Shown here: one piece after another, positions 29,660 through 37,454 of the stretch | How positions within the stretch are numbered: position 1 is the stretch's first letter | How the letters are laid out: every line of letters starts with the position of its first letter | Source: Bacteroidales bacterium | GTDB taxonomy: Bacteria > Bacteroidota > Bacteroidia > Bacteroidales > F082 | Assembly (NCBI GenBank): GCA_017651645.1 | Contig: JAGCCO010000016.1 | Span: forward strand, 61,701-125,700 | Length of the DNA stretch: 64,000 nt | Reading direction: 5' to 3' | The notes under the pieces: generated by a model | The model's input: only the letters and a program-made list of their open reading frames with translations | What the model was told of the DNA's origin: nothing | The model's database searches: none | Program-made: the position numbers and the translations under genes

Positions 29660-30333
29660 AGGCTCCAGTCAATGGGTTCGATGCCGTGTTGCATCAGGTA
29701 ATTATTTGTTTGTGAGAAATGGTGGCAGCCGAAGAAACCACGGCTGGCTGACAGCGGCGATGGGTGCACCGATTTCAAGATCAGATGCTTGAAGGGGTCG
29801 ATCAAGGCCTGTTTGGCGATGGCGTAGTTGCCCCAGAGGATGAAGACGAGATGCTCACGTTGCTCCGAAAGGGCACGAATAGCGGCATCGGTGAACTGTT
29901 CCCAGCCGTGATGCGAGTGCGAGGCGGCCTGTCCGGCGCGCACCGTCAGCGAGGCGTTGAGCAGCAGCACCCCTTCCCTCGCCCACTTCTCGAGGTTGCC
30001 CGAACGCGCCATGGGCACGCCGAGGTCATCGTGCAGTTCGTTGAAGATATTCTGAAGACTTGGTGGGAACGGAACGCCATCGGGCACCGAAAACGAGAGG
30101 CCGTGAGCCTGTCCCGGGCCATGGTACGGGTCTTGACCCAAGATGACCACTTTCACCTTGTCGAAAGGCGTAAGGTTGAAGGCATTGAAAATCAGCGGGC
30201 CGGGCGGATATACGGCATATTGTCGCTTTTCGCTTACCAAGAAAGACTTTAAGTCGGCAAAGTATGGCGCCTCGAACTGCGGACGCAGCACTTGGTACCA
30301 GCTTTCGTCAATATTCGGTTTCTTTACTTCCAT
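29656..30333 (-). CDS. ung: Uracil-DNA glycosylase, family 1
   Basis: Removes uracil from DNA. The 225-residue protein has the catalytic motif GQDPYHG at residues 66-72, LLLNASLTV near 122-130 and HPSPLSAS near 190-197, all intact. It is first in a two-gene unit with rdgB. Upstream lies a CAGTT-word tract and an imperfect minus-strand -7 element (CATCTTTG near 30394-30401). Confidence 0.97.
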   Translation of the reverse strand: MEVKKPNIDESWYQVLRPQFEAPYFADLKSFLVSEKRQYAVYPPGPLIFNAFNLTPFDKVKVVILGQDPYHGPGQAHGLSFSVPDGVPFPPSLQNIFNELHDDLGVPMARSGNLEKWAREGVLLLNASLTVRAGQAASHSHHGWEQFTDAAIRALSEQREHLVFILWGNYAIAKQALIDPFKHLILKSVHPSPLSASRGFFGCHHFSQTNNYLMQHGIEPIDWSL

Positions 30334-30336
30334 GTG

Positions 30337-30385
30337 TATTAGTTGTCAGTTATTCAGTTGTTCAGTTATTCAGTTATAGCAGAAA
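30337..30385. repeat. Iterated CAGTTATT/GTTCAGTT words
   Basis: CAGTTATTCAGTTGTTCAGT followed by TATTCAGTTATAG: the unit NTTCAGTT is repeated three times in a row. The same word occurs at 12171-12206 and, inverted, at 61308-61347. Confidence 0.6.
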
Positions 30386-30423
30386 AAGTTGTGCAAAGAT
30401 GGCAATTTTTCGGAGAAAAATCC

Positions 30424-30433
30424 GTTATTTTGC
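30424..30433 (+). promoter_or_regulatory. Variant -7 element GTTATTTTGC
   Basis: TTATTTTG differs from TAnnTTTG by one position, or equals TA-N-TTTG with a one-base spacer. The same GTTATTTTGCA occurs upstream of secG at 63858, which suggests a real variant. It lies about 20 bases before the small lipoprotein start. Confidence 0.4.
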
Positions 30434-30451
30434 AAATCAAATTTCATAGCT

Positions 30452-30583
30452 ATGAAAAGAAAAGTTGTCATTGCGTTGCTAATCGCCTTTGTTTCAGGCA
30501 TTATCATGACCTCATGCAGGTCAAACAAGAGCTGCCCTGCCTACGGCGAATCGCAAAAGTACATCAAAGAGACACGTTATTAA
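30452..30583 (+). CDS. Small lipoprotein, 43 residues
   Basis: A 43-residue product with basic start KRK, hydrophobic segment and lipobox IMTSC (cysteine at 22), leaving only 22 mature residues (CRSNKSCPAYGESQ...). It lies behind its own -7-like element and 17 bases before the next gene, in a different frame. I recall similar tiny lipoproteins with a CPAYG motif in Bacteroidales, but cannot check. It may be a partner of the following membrane protein. Confidence 0.6.
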   Translation: MKRKVVIALLIAFVSGIIMTSCRSNKSCPAYGESQKYIKETRY

Positions 30584-30600
30584 TATTGGTGTTGGGAGGC

Positions 30601-31404
30601 ATGACCATGACTGCCCTCAGACGTCCTTTGTTGCGTATGCTTATGCTCACGCTTTTCGGAGCGTGTCCTTTTTTATTGTCGGCGCAAAACATTGACATTC
30701 AAAGCGAAGATGACAAGCCTATCGAGGAAAAGCTGGTCTACAATCACCAAAACACTTTCAATGTTGCCATCCATTCCCAAGGCTTTGGTGCAGGCTTCAA
30801 GATTGGAAGGATCAAAAGCATCCATGTGACAAGGAACTGGGAAGCTGAGGTGGTCTCGCTGCGCTCGCTGAAAGAACTCAAGACCCTGAATCTGTCCACC
30901 TACAACATGAGGCCGTTCGTTTATGGGAAGCTGAACTATGCCTTTGTGTTACGCTTCGGCTACGGTGAAGAACGGCGTATCTTCGGTAAACCTTATTGGG
31001 GCGGCATCGAAACCCGTTGGACCTACGAGTTTGGCGCGTCGTTAGCCCTGCTCAAGCCCTATTATTACTACGTCAGCATTTACAAGCAGCTCAGCGATGG
31101 CACCTATTGGGAGACCTACGACGAACAGACCTTCGACCAGAAAGACCAATGGGTGGATGTGTTGGGACGCTCGTCGTTCACAAAAGGCTTTAACGAGTCC
31201 AAGCTCTCACCAGGCCTTCACGCCTCCATGGGCCTCAGCTTCGACATCGGCAAGTCGCGTACAAGGGTGCAGGCCATCAATGTGGATGTCAAGGCAGAAT
31301 GCTTCCCTCTGGGTATCTCCATCATGGACTCGGAACGCAACAAAAGGCTTTTCGTTACCTTCATGCTATCATATAATTGGGGGGCAAGGTTCAATAAATA
31401 CTGA
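30601..31404 (+). CDS. Outer-membrane-type protein of unknown function
   Basis: A 267-residue protein with a signal peptide ending at LLSAQ near residue 29. The mature part has alternating strands with many aromatic residues (ETRWTYEFGASLALLKPYYYY, near 142-162) and ends in LSYNWGARFNKY, suggesting a beta-barrel. The ATG at 30601 was chosen because it gives a clean signal peptide; the frame runs back to 30343 through repeat DNA and across the lipoprotein gene. ATGs at 30607 and 30637 are alternatives. Confidence 0.65.
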   Translation: MTMTALRRPLLRMLMLTLFGACPFLLSAQNIDIQSEDDKPIEEKLVYNHQNTFNVAIHSQGFGAGFKIGRIKSIHVTRNWEAEVVSLRSLKELKTLNLSTYNMRPFVYGKLNYAFVLRFGYGEERRIFGKPYWGGIETRWTYEFGASLALLKPYYYYVSIYKQLSDGTYWETYDEQTFDQKDQWVDVLGRSSFTKGFNESKLSPGLHASMGLSFDIGKSRTRVQAINVDVKAECFPLGISIMDSERNKRLFVTFMLSYNWGARFNKY

Positions 31405-31471
31405 AAATGAAACCTTTGCATCTCTCAACCTTTCTTTATCAAAAAAAACCAAAAAAAATTCCTCAATTTTA

Positions 31472-31501
31472 TTTGTAGCATTCAAAAAAAGCGTATTTTT
31501 G
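31472..31501 (+). promoter_or_regulatory. tRNA-Gln promoter TTTG-N18-TATTTTTG
   Basis: TTTG at 31472-31475, TATTTTTG at 31494-31501, followed by CAGCCG. The tRNA-Ala promoter at 46.1 kb has the same spacing and the same bases after the -7 element. Confidence 0.75.
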
Positions 31502-31514
31502 CAGCCGATTTGGA

Positions 31515-31585
31515 TGTCCAATGGTGTAATGGCAGCACAACTGACTCTGGATCAGTTAGTCTAGGTTCGAATCCTGGTTGGACAA
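31515..31585 (+). tRNA. tRNA-Gln (anticodon CTG)
   Basis: Acceptor arms TGTCCAA (31515-31521) and TTGGACA (31578-31584) pair fully. The anticodon stem ACTGA/TCAGT encloses loop CTCTGGA with anticodon CTG, and the T-arm contains GGTTCGAATCC. The CCA end is not encoded. A strong terminator follows. Confidence 0.93.
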
Positions 31586-31589
31586 CAAC

Positions 31590-31630
31590 AATCCCTATCT
31601 TGAAAATCAACAAGATAGGGATTTTCTTTT
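31590..31630 (+). terminator. Intrinsic terminator after tRNA-Gln
   Basis: AATCCCTATCTTG (31590-31602) pairs perfectly with CAAGATAGGGATT (31611-31623) around an 8-base loop, then TTCTTTTTG. Confidence 0.92.
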
Positions 31631-31676
31631 TGCCTCGGATTAACCTCTATTGCGTCAACCGAGGAAAATCATTTTA

Positions 31677-32780
31677 TTACAGTTTCCTGATTTGGAATTC
31701 ATTGCAACGGGAGAGAGTCTTCGTTTTGCCGTCAGGATAAACACGCTTGATGCATGGTACCGAGTTCTCCCATTTTGTGGATTCACCTGGTCCGAGCGGC
31801 TCAAAGCCCACATAGACCAACGAGCCATCGTCCAACCACTCGGCATGGAACTCAGAACAATCCGTATCTTCCAACGGCATTTGGGTCGTCCCATCGATAC
31901 TTGAAACACACAACACGCCATGAGGATAATCACCCCATTCCAATATGGCCATATAGAGCACCTTCAAGTTGTCGGGTGAAGACGAAACATATTCGAATTC
32001 GCGTTCTGAGGCGTATTCGGGATCAGAAACATATTTATTGAAGTCAATCTTATTGGTCAGGCATACATGTTCAATTCCATCCACAAGCCAATAGTTGCCT
32101 TCCTTCTCACTCAGGAAATCCTTGAGTTCGTCAGGCACAGGATCAAATGTGTAATTCTCTTCCGTTTGTTCCTCAATTTTAGCTTTTATTTTTGCCAACT
32201 CCTCGCGATCCCATTCCTCCCAGTCCCAATCGGTGACTTCACCTGTGTCAAGATTATAAAGTTTCTGCTGAGACAGCGAATACGAATCCCAGCTGAACTC
32301 ATGCCACAGACCCAACATGTGGCGACCTGCGTAATATGAAAGTGGTGATACCGTCCCATAGGTTTCGGTCACGCATTTCTCATAGTCCAAGCCCCAGTCA
32401 GCAACTCTGACAGGCTTTGCCGAAGGGTCATTTAATGGCAAGGACTTCAGCACCATCTTCCCTTTTTCCAGAACGCAGTAATAAAGCTCATTGTCAACGA
32501 AGACACAATTTACCACACTGTCGGTCTCAGCATTGTAAGGAATCATGGTTGAGGTCTTTGTATTGTAAAAGTACAACTTGCCTTTGTCGAGCATTGCCAT
32601 GTCGCATTCCGACAAAACACCAGCGTTTTGTTCAGCTGTCAACGGGGTTGCCTCATCAACCGCCTCAATCCCATTGATAGTATCCGTCACTTTAACCTTA
32701 GAGTCCTGTTTTACACCATTATGGCAGCTGACGGCACCCACAGCCAGCAAAATGAACAAAATAATAGCATTTCTCTTCAT
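31677..32780 (-). CDS. Hypothetical lipoprotein
   Basis: A 367-residue protein with lipobox VGAVSC (cysteine at 19). The mature protein is acidic, and its segments such as KLYFYNTKTSTMIPYN, ELYYCVLEKGKMVL and NLKVLYMAILEWG recall the blades of a propeller-like protein. No enzyme motif is seen. It is transcribed toward the tRNA-Gln terminator and lies 38 bases downstream of udk on the same strand. Function unknown; TolB-like or 6-bladed propeller fold is only a guess. Confidence 0.65.
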   Translation of the reverse strand: MKRNAIILFILLAVGAVSCHNGVKQDSKVKVTDTINGIEAVDEATPLTAEQNAGVLSECDMAMLDKGKLYFYNTKTSTMIPYNAETDSVVNCVFVDNELYYCVLEKGKMVLKSLPLNDPSAKPVRVADWGLDYEKCVTETYGTVSPLSYYAGRHMLGLWHEFSWDSYSLSQQKLYNLDTGEVTDWDWEEWDREELAKIKAKIEEQTEENYTFDPVPDELKDFLSEKEGNYWLVDGIEHVCLTNKIDFNKYVSDPEYASEREFEYVSSSPDNLKVLYMAILEWGDYPHGVLCVSSIDGTTQMPLEDTDCSEFHAEWLDDGSLVYVGFEPLGPGESTKWENSVPCIKRVYPDGKTKTLSRCNEFQIRKL

Positions 32781-32818
32781 AACTATAAATCAAATAATTA
32801 CGTAAACCAAATGATGCA

Positions 32819-33427
32819 TCACTTGCCCAGGTGCATCTTAATCCTCGAAGCCAGGATGTCGACCACCACCGGACTTGAACCACGGGGCAGGATGATGTCG
32901 GCACTGCGCTTGGTGGGTTCGATGAATTGCTGGTGCATAGGCTTGACAAAGGTCTGGTAATGACGCAGCACATCCTCCCAAGTGCGACCACGCTCAGCGA
33001 TGTCGCGTCGGATGATTCGCATCAGGCGCTCGTCGCTGTCGGTATCCACAAACACCTTGATATCCATACGCTTGCGAAGCTCTTCCTGAGTCAAGACCAT
33101 AATACCTTCAACGATGATGACCTCTGTGGGATGCACATAAATGACCTCCTGCGAACGGGCGCAAGTGACGTATGTGTAAATCGGCATTGGGATGGTCTCA
33201 CCTTTTTTCAGACGGTCAAGATGGTCGATGAGCAAATCCCATTCGATGGCATCAGGATGGTCGAAGTTGATTTGTTTCTTCTCTTCCGGCGTCTTATCGC
33301 CATTGTCGAAGTAGTAAGCGTCTTGTGAAATGACTGATACTGAGTTGTCTGGCAGTTGCCTGACCAGTTCCTTAACGACGGTGGTTTTCCCTGAACCCGA
33401 ACCGCCCGCGATTCCAATGACTAACAT
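32819..33427 (-). CDS. udk: Uridine kinase
   Basis: Phosphorylates uridine and cytidine in pyrimidine salvage. The 202-residue protein has the P-loop GIAGGSGSGKTT near residues 4-15, then FDHPDAIEW near 60-68 and the RIIRRDIAERGR arginine segment near 146-157. The start at 33427 gives the family N-terminus MLVIGIAGG. The frame extends to 33523 only through TTGTTGAATT repeat words and past the promoter. Confidence 0.94.
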   Translation of the reverse strand: MLVIGIAGGSGSGKTTVVKELVRQLPDNSVSVISQDAYYFDNGDKTPEEKKQINFDHPDAIEWDLLIDHLDRLKKGETIPMPIYTYVTCARSQEVIYVHPTEVIIVEGIMVLTQEELRKRMDIKVFVDTDSDERLMRIIRRDIAERGRTWEDVLRHYQTFVKPMHQQFIEPTKRSADIILPRGSSPVVVDILASRIKMHLGK

Positions 33428-33447
33428 AATCTTGAGTTTTAGTGGCA

Positions 33448-33455
33448 CAAAGATA
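33448..33455 (-). promoter_or_regulatory. -7 element TATCTTTG for udk
   Basis: CAAAGATA on the plus strand, 21 bases upstream of the udk start. It confirms that the longer N-terminal frame is not translated. Confidence 0.65.
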
Positions 33456-33459
33456 GTGG

Positions 33460-33502
33460 TTTTGTTGAATTGTTGAGTGTTGAATTGTTGAATTGTTGAG
33501 TG
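33460..33502. repeat. Iterated TTGAATTGTTGAG words
   Basis: TTTTGTTGAATTGTTGAG, TGTTGAATTGTTGAATTG and TTGAG make up a tract of the word TTGAATTG between divergent udk and the FMN-binding gene. It lies where the -33 regions of both promoters should be. Confidence 0.6.
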
Positions 33503-33510
33503 ATTTTGTT

Positions 33511-33518
33511 TATTTTTG
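33511..33518 (+). promoter_or_regulatory. -7 element TATTTTTG
   Basis: TATTTTTG followed by CGC, 25 bases before the ATG at 33544. TTG at 33488-33490, inside the repeat tract, is 20 bases upstream. Confidence 0.65.
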
Positions 33519-33543
33519 CGCAAAATTTAAAAAACAAGCGATA

Positions 33544-34038
33544 ATGAATATCCTTAAAACGACCTTGTGTGCACTTATGGCCGCTGGTATAGTAGCCTTT
33601 TGCAGTTGCGGTCCCAAATTCCCCGAACTCCCCGTTTCGGAAATCAAACCCTATTTCAGTGATGCCGCCAAGACCAAAGCCATCGACACCGCTTTTTACG
33701 AAGTCAAGGATGCCAAAGGTAAAAAACTGGGCACGGTTTTGTTCTCCTCACCCTACTCCGACAACATTAAAGGCTTCAACGGACCTACACCTTTATTAAT
33801 TGCTTTGGATGCCGAAGGCCGCATCAAGGATGTCGTCCTGTTGGAGAACCAAGAGACGCCCGTCTATGCAAAGCGCGTTGTGGAAGGTGGTCTTTACCAA
33901 GCCTGGAATGGGCTTACCGTCGACGAGGTTCTAGACAATCAAGTGGATGCCATCAGCGGTGCCACTTATACCTCCAACGGTGTGAAAAAGAGTCTCATCG
34001 CCCGATTGAAAGCCTACCAAAGGCAATTGAAGAAATAA
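33544..34038 (+). CDS. FMN-binding-domain lipoprotein
   Basis: A 164-residue protein with lipobox-like FCSC (cysteine near 22-24) and one FMN_bind domain as in RnfG/NqrC. The covalent flavin site is visible as DAISGATYTS near 135-144, where ApbE-type transferases attach FMN to the threonine of SGAT. It is probably a flavinylated electron carrier on the outer side of the inner membrane. No Rnf, Nqr or apbE gene is in the window, so its redox partner is unknown. The start follows the -7 element at 33511. Confidence 0.85.
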   Translation: MNILKTTLCALMAAGIVAFCSCGPKFPELPVSEIKPYFSDAAKTKAIDTAFYEVKDAKGKKLGTVLFSSPYSDNIKGFNGPTPLLIALDAEGRIKDVVLLENQETPVYAKRVVEGGLYQAWNGLTVDEVLDNQVDAISGATYTSNGVKKSLIARLKAYQRQLKK

Positions 34039-34095
34039 GACACAATTGGTACGGTTTTTGTATTTCGTAGGTCGTTATCCATAAAATACCGACTT

Positions 34096-34767
34096 ATGAA
34101 AAAGCTATTGTTATCCCTCTGCCTCCTCTTTGCATTGTCGATTTCGTCTGAGGCACAAATTCGTCCACCTCGTCCGCACCATCGCCACCATCCTAAGAGA
34201 ACGGTGGTACAACCTCGTCAGAGACACTCGCCAGACCGCACATATAACCCTATCGGGGAATATCGTTTTCATGTGTTCGGTGAGCTTGGGTCCAATGATT
34301 TCGGAGCCGTTTTCATGCATGAAATCCCGTATCATTTCAGTGTGGGTGGTATGGCAGAATACCAAGTTGGCCACGTCACAAGCATTGGCGTCGGTGCCGA
34401 GTATTATTCCAGCTACGGCGAGCATTGCCACCTATTTAATAACATGCAGGAGACTTACATCCACACCTTGCCCATCTATGCCAATTTGAAACTCACATTA
34501 CCCCATGTTCCCATTAGTCCTTTCGTCGAAGGCCGCATCGGTTATTCGGTTCCTTTGGGCGAAGTGACCTGCAACGACCCTGAAGGTGTACATCATTACA
34601 AATCAACAGGGATGTACACGGGTGGCGCCGTAGGCATCAAGATTTATCATACCCAACTCAGCTTTGGTATGTCGGCCATCGATATCGTTGACAGCGATCT
34701 GGGGTTCAATGGCGGGAGAAAAGACGTCATCACAGACTATTATGTGAGACTTTCGTTCGCGTTTTAA
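34096..34767 (+). CDS. Outer-membrane beta-barrel protein with His/Pro-rich N-terminus
   Basis: A 223-residue protein with a signal peptide (ending SSEAQ near 21), then an unusual basic stretch RPPRPHHRHHPKR near 23-35. About eight beta strands follow (for example HVFGELGSNDFGAVF and GGAVGIKIYHTQLSFGMS), with an aromatic C-terminus (RLSFAF). It is likely a small outer-membrane barrel of the PorT/OmpX kind. The His/Arg-rich segment could bind metal or anionic polymer, which is speculation. A strong hairpin terminator follows. Confidence 0.75.
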   Translation: MKKLLLSLCLLFALSISSEAQIRPPRPHHRHHPKRTVVQPRQRHSPDRTYNPIGEYRFHVFGELGSNDFGAVFMHEIPYHFSVGGMAEYQVGHVTSIGVGAEYYSSYGEHCHLFNNMQETYIHTLPIYANLKLTLPHVPISPFVEGRIGYSVPLGEVTCNDPEGVHHYKSTGMYTGGAVGIKIYHTQLSFGMSAIDIVDSDLGFNGGRKDVITDYYVRLSFAF

Positions 34768-34793
34768 TCTAAAAAACAATATTGGAATTTTTG

Positions 34794-34828
34794 GTAGAGA
34801 CGCGGTACTCCGCGTCTCTACATTTTTT
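34794..34828. terminator. GTAGAGACGCGG hairpin terminator
   Basis: GTAGAGACGCGG (34794-34805), loop TACT, CCGCGTCTCTAC (34810-34821), then ATTTTTT. A perfect 12-bp stem between convergent genes. Its arm is shared with the looser hairpin at 801-846. Confidence 0.88.
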
Positions 34829-35537
34829 ATTCATCAGAATCATCGTCAGTTAAGACGTTACATGCAACATCTCTACCTTCCAACACGATGACGATTTCTC
34901 CTTTGATTTCTTTTTTGGAAAAATGCTCAATGACCTCAGCCAAAGTGCCACGGGCATTCTCTTCATGGATTTTGGTCAGCTCGCGCGAAACGCAAACCTT
35001 TCTCTCGGGGCCGCAGACCTCGGCCAACTGCTGCAAGGTCTTGAGCAGACGGAAGGGAGATTCGTAAAAGATAGTCGTATAGGGATAATTGGCCACAGCC
35101 TGCAACTTGGTTTGACGGCCTTTCTTATGCGGTAAGAAACCCTCAAAAATAAACTTCTCTGCAGGCAGTCCTGAATTGACCAATGCTGGGACAAACGCTG
35201 TAGGGCCTGGCAAGCACTCCACCTCGATGCCACGCTTCACGCATTCGCGGACCAACAGAAAACCCGGGTCGGAGATGGCAGGGGTGCCTGCATCGGTCAC
35301 CAAGGCAAGGGTCTCCCCTGCTTCGATGCGGTCAGCCATGCGTTCCACCACTTGATGCTCGTTGCGGATATGGAAAGCCGTCATGGGTTTGCTGATTTCG
35401 AGATGTCGCAGCAGGTTGCCCGAGGTACGTGTATCCTCGGCAAGGATGCCATCCACCTCTTTCAAGACACGGATGGACCGCAAGGTGATGTCTTCCAAAT
35501 TGCCGATGGGTGTGGGCACAAGATAGAGCTTCGACAT
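34827..35537 (-). CDS. rsmI: 16S rRNA (cytidine1402-2'-O)-methyltransferase
   Basis: Methylates the ribose of C1402 in the decoding centre of 16S rRNA. The 236-residue protein has the tetrapyrrole-methylase fold: LYLVPTPIGNLEDITLR near 4-20, LAEDTRTSGNLL near 33-44, LVTDAGTPAISDPGF near 78-92 and PGPTAFVPAL near 109-118. It is slightly shorter than the E. coli protein, as in many Bacteroidota. It lies 6 bases after the acidic coiled-coil gene, and the two are probably cotranscribed. Confidence 0.94.
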   Translation of the reverse strand: MSKLYLVPTPIGNLEDITLRSIRVLKEVDGILAEDTRTSGNLLRHLEISKPMTAFHIRNEHQVVERMADRIEAGETLALVTDAGTPAISDPGFLLVRECVKRGIEVECLPGPTAFVPALVNSGLPAEKFIFEGFLPHKKGRQTKLQAVANYPYTTIFYESPFRLLKTLQQLAEVCGPERKVCVSRELTKIHEENARGTLAEVIEHFSKKEIKGEIVIVLEGRDVACNVLTDDDSDE

Positions 35538-35543
35538 GATGGT

Positions 35544-36749
35544 TTAATCTTCAAACTTCCTGGAAACCAATTCCTTGAGCTTCAGATAAGCTTCGTTACT
35601 ACTGTTCCATTGAAGCTCAATCTTCAATTCATTGAGGTATATCAAGGCACCGTTCAAGGTCTTCAAGTCATTCAGGTTTTCAATGGATTTGTTGTATTTT
35701 TCCATACTCCCTCCAAACAACTCGTTGACAAACAAGAACTTATCATTGATCCCTATGACTGACTTCAGGTCACGGCCAGGGGCTTGTTGAAGCTTAGCTG
35801 CCAGCGAATGGTCTTCTCCCATCATCCTTTCGCCAAGCGTTTCATTTGTAGCCATTTCAAATTCGGTGTCATCCCGTTTGAAGACATCTTCATACTCTGA
35901 AGGCTCCGAGTGTTCAATCTCCTCCGGCTTCATGTCCCAAGAGCCCATTCCCGTCCCGTAAGCTGCGTCTTTATTCTCATGCTCCATTTCAGGCATTTCA
36001 TAAGGATTATCCCTTACCAGATTCTCCCCATCCACAAGGTCGCGCTCAGGAATCTCTTCCTCAGGAACCTCTTCCACGAAATGAACCACACGATCTTCCA
36101 AATCAATTGAATGTTCCACACTTGTTGTCACTTCAGCATCCGACGCTTCCTCAATGCTTGTTGCCTCTTCAGGTTTTTCTTCCTCGTGCACTGGCATGTC
36201 TTCAAAACGGAAGAATAGTCCAAAATCATCACCTTCGGTTTTTTCCTCTGGTTCTGGATTAGAATCATTGACTTCAGCAGGTTGAGAAACTTCAGATTCC
36301 TTAGGATCTTCTTCTATAGTATTCGTTTCTTCTTCAACCTTTTCTTCTTCAACTGTTTCTTCCACAGTTTCCACTTGAACAACCTCCTCTGGTGTTGTGG
36401 CTTGAGGTTCTTCCATGGTATTTTCCTCTGTCACAACGGGTTCCTCCGGTTCTTCCTGTTTTGGAGCTTCCACCTCGACTTCGTCATCGTTTCCCTGCAT
36501 CATCGGCGCAAACAAACTCGAAAAGGCTTCCGGATCAATATCCAAATCCTCATCATTCTCCGTTTCGCCCAAATTGATGGAGCAAAGAAGGTCATAAACA
36601 GTGTGCGTACGGTTCATCAAGACGTCCAAATCAAGTAGTCCGAGTGGTTTTTCATTCCTCAGAAGATAGTTGATTTGCTGTTGTAACAAGCTGATTTCCT
36701 GCTTTATAGAAAGCAGTCTTTCTTTTTGGTTCTCAAAATTGTCGTTCAT
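35544..36749 (-). CDS. Acidic coiled-coil protein of unknown function
   Basis: A 401-residue protein in three parts. The first is an N-terminal coiled coil (1-40, KERLLSIKQEISLLQQQINYLL) and short conserved segment. The middle (about 75-300) is a very Glu-rich, probably disordered region. The C-terminal domain (about 315-401) is folded-looking and conserved in style (DLKSVIGINDKFLFVNELF, then LNDLKTLNGALIYLN). There is no signal peptide, so it is cytoplasmic. I know this C-terminal block from hypothetical Bacteroidales proteins but no function. It sits directly upstream of rsmI. Confidence 0.7.
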   Translation of the reverse strand: MNDNFENQKERLLSIKQEISLLQQQINYLLRNEKPLGLLDLDVLMNRTHTVYDLLCSINLGETENDEDLDIDPEAFSSLFAPMMQGNDDEVEVEAPKQEEPEEPVVTEENTMEEPQATTPEEVVQVETVEETVEEEKVEEETNTIEEDPKESEVSQPAEVNDSNPEPEEKTEGDDFGLFFRFEDMPVHEEEKPEEATSIEEASDAEVTTSVEHSIDLEDRVVHFVEEVPEEEIPERDLVDGENLVRDNPYEMPEMEHENKDAAYGTGMGSWDMKPEEIEHSEPSEYEDVFKRDDTEFEMATNETLGERMMGEDHSLAAKLQQAPGRDLKSVIGINDKFLFVNELFGGSMEKYNKSIENLNDLKTLNGALIYLNELKIELQWNSSNEAYLKLKELVSRKFED

Positions 36750-36763
36750 ATATGAATTATCTT

Positions 36764-36771
36764 TATTTTTG
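36764..36771 (+). promoter_or_regulatory. -7 element TATTTTTG for tdk
   Basis: TATTTTTG followed by CTTCG, about 90 bases before the tdk ATG. The leader contains the paired hairpins at 36783-36821. Confidence 0.5.
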
Positions 36772-36782
36772 CTTCGATATGC

Positions 36783-36821
36783 TCAGCAACCATGCTGAAA
36801 AGTCCCGTATCAAGTACGGGA
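36783..36821. repeat. Paired hairpins TCAGCA/TGCTGA and TCCCGTA/TACGGGA
   Basis: TCAGCA (36783-36788) pairs with TGCTGA (36793-36798), and TCCCGTA (36803-36809) pairs with TACGGGA (36815-36821), followed by TGAC. Read on the minus strand the second unit is GTCA-TCCCGTA-CTTGA-TACGGGA. The layout GTCAT + stem + CTTGA loop matches that of the first hairpin of the element at 54642. Confidence 0.6.
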
Positions 36822-36860
36822 TGACGCGGCTAAAATACGAATATTCCAATAACGTTTATC

Positions 36861-37454
36861 ATGTTTTTAGAAAAAGATTCTCATAATAAGACACAAGGGT
36901 GGATTGAAGTGATTTGCGGCTCGATGTTTTCAGGCAAGACGGAAGAATTGATCCGCCGTTTGAAACGCGCCAAAATCGCCAAACTGAAGGTGGAGATTTT
37001 CAAACCTGGTGTTGACACACGCTACAGCGAGGAAGATGTGGTGTCGCACAATGCCACGGCCTTGCATTCCATCCCTGTGGAGAGTGCCAATGAGATTCTT
37101 TTCTATGCCAGCGACGTGGATGTCATCGGTATTGACGAAGCACAATTCCTTGACGACGAGCTGCCCAACGTGTGTCAACAACTGGCCAACCAAGGTGTGA
37201 GGGTCATCATCGCAGGCTTGGACATGGACTTCATGGGCAAACCTTTCGGTCCCATGCCCACCTTGATGGCCATCGCTGAAGATGTCACCAAAGTACACGC
37301 CATCTGTGTGCGTTGCGGTGGCCAAGCGCAGTTTTCGCACCGCACCATTGCAGGCGACAAACTAGTTGTGCTTGGAGAGACAGAGAGTTACGAACCGCTT
37401 TGTCGGGCTTGCTATCTGAAAGCGCGTCAGGAGCGGGAGGAACAAACTAAATAA
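36861..37454 (+). CDS. tdk: Thymidine kinase
   Basis: Phosphorylates thymidine in salvage. This is the type II (bacterial/cellular TK1-like) enzyme of 197 residues. It has the P-loop [14 protein letters not shown] near 20-33, IDEAQFLDD near 93-101, the zinc-binding CVRCGG near 149-154 with a later CRACY near 185-189, and the lasso segment between them. Its last 8 bases overlap the end of the convergent cvpA gene. Confidence 0.95.
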   Translation: MFLEKDSHNKTQGWIEVICGSMFSGKTEELIRRLKRAKIAKLKVEIFKPGVDTRYSEEDVVSHNATALHSIPVESANEILFYASDVDVIGIDEAQFLDDELPNVCQQLANQGVRVIIAGLDMDFMGKPFGPMPTLMAIAEDVTKVHAICVRCGGQAQFSHRTIAGDKLVVLGETESYEPLCRACYLKARQEREEQTK

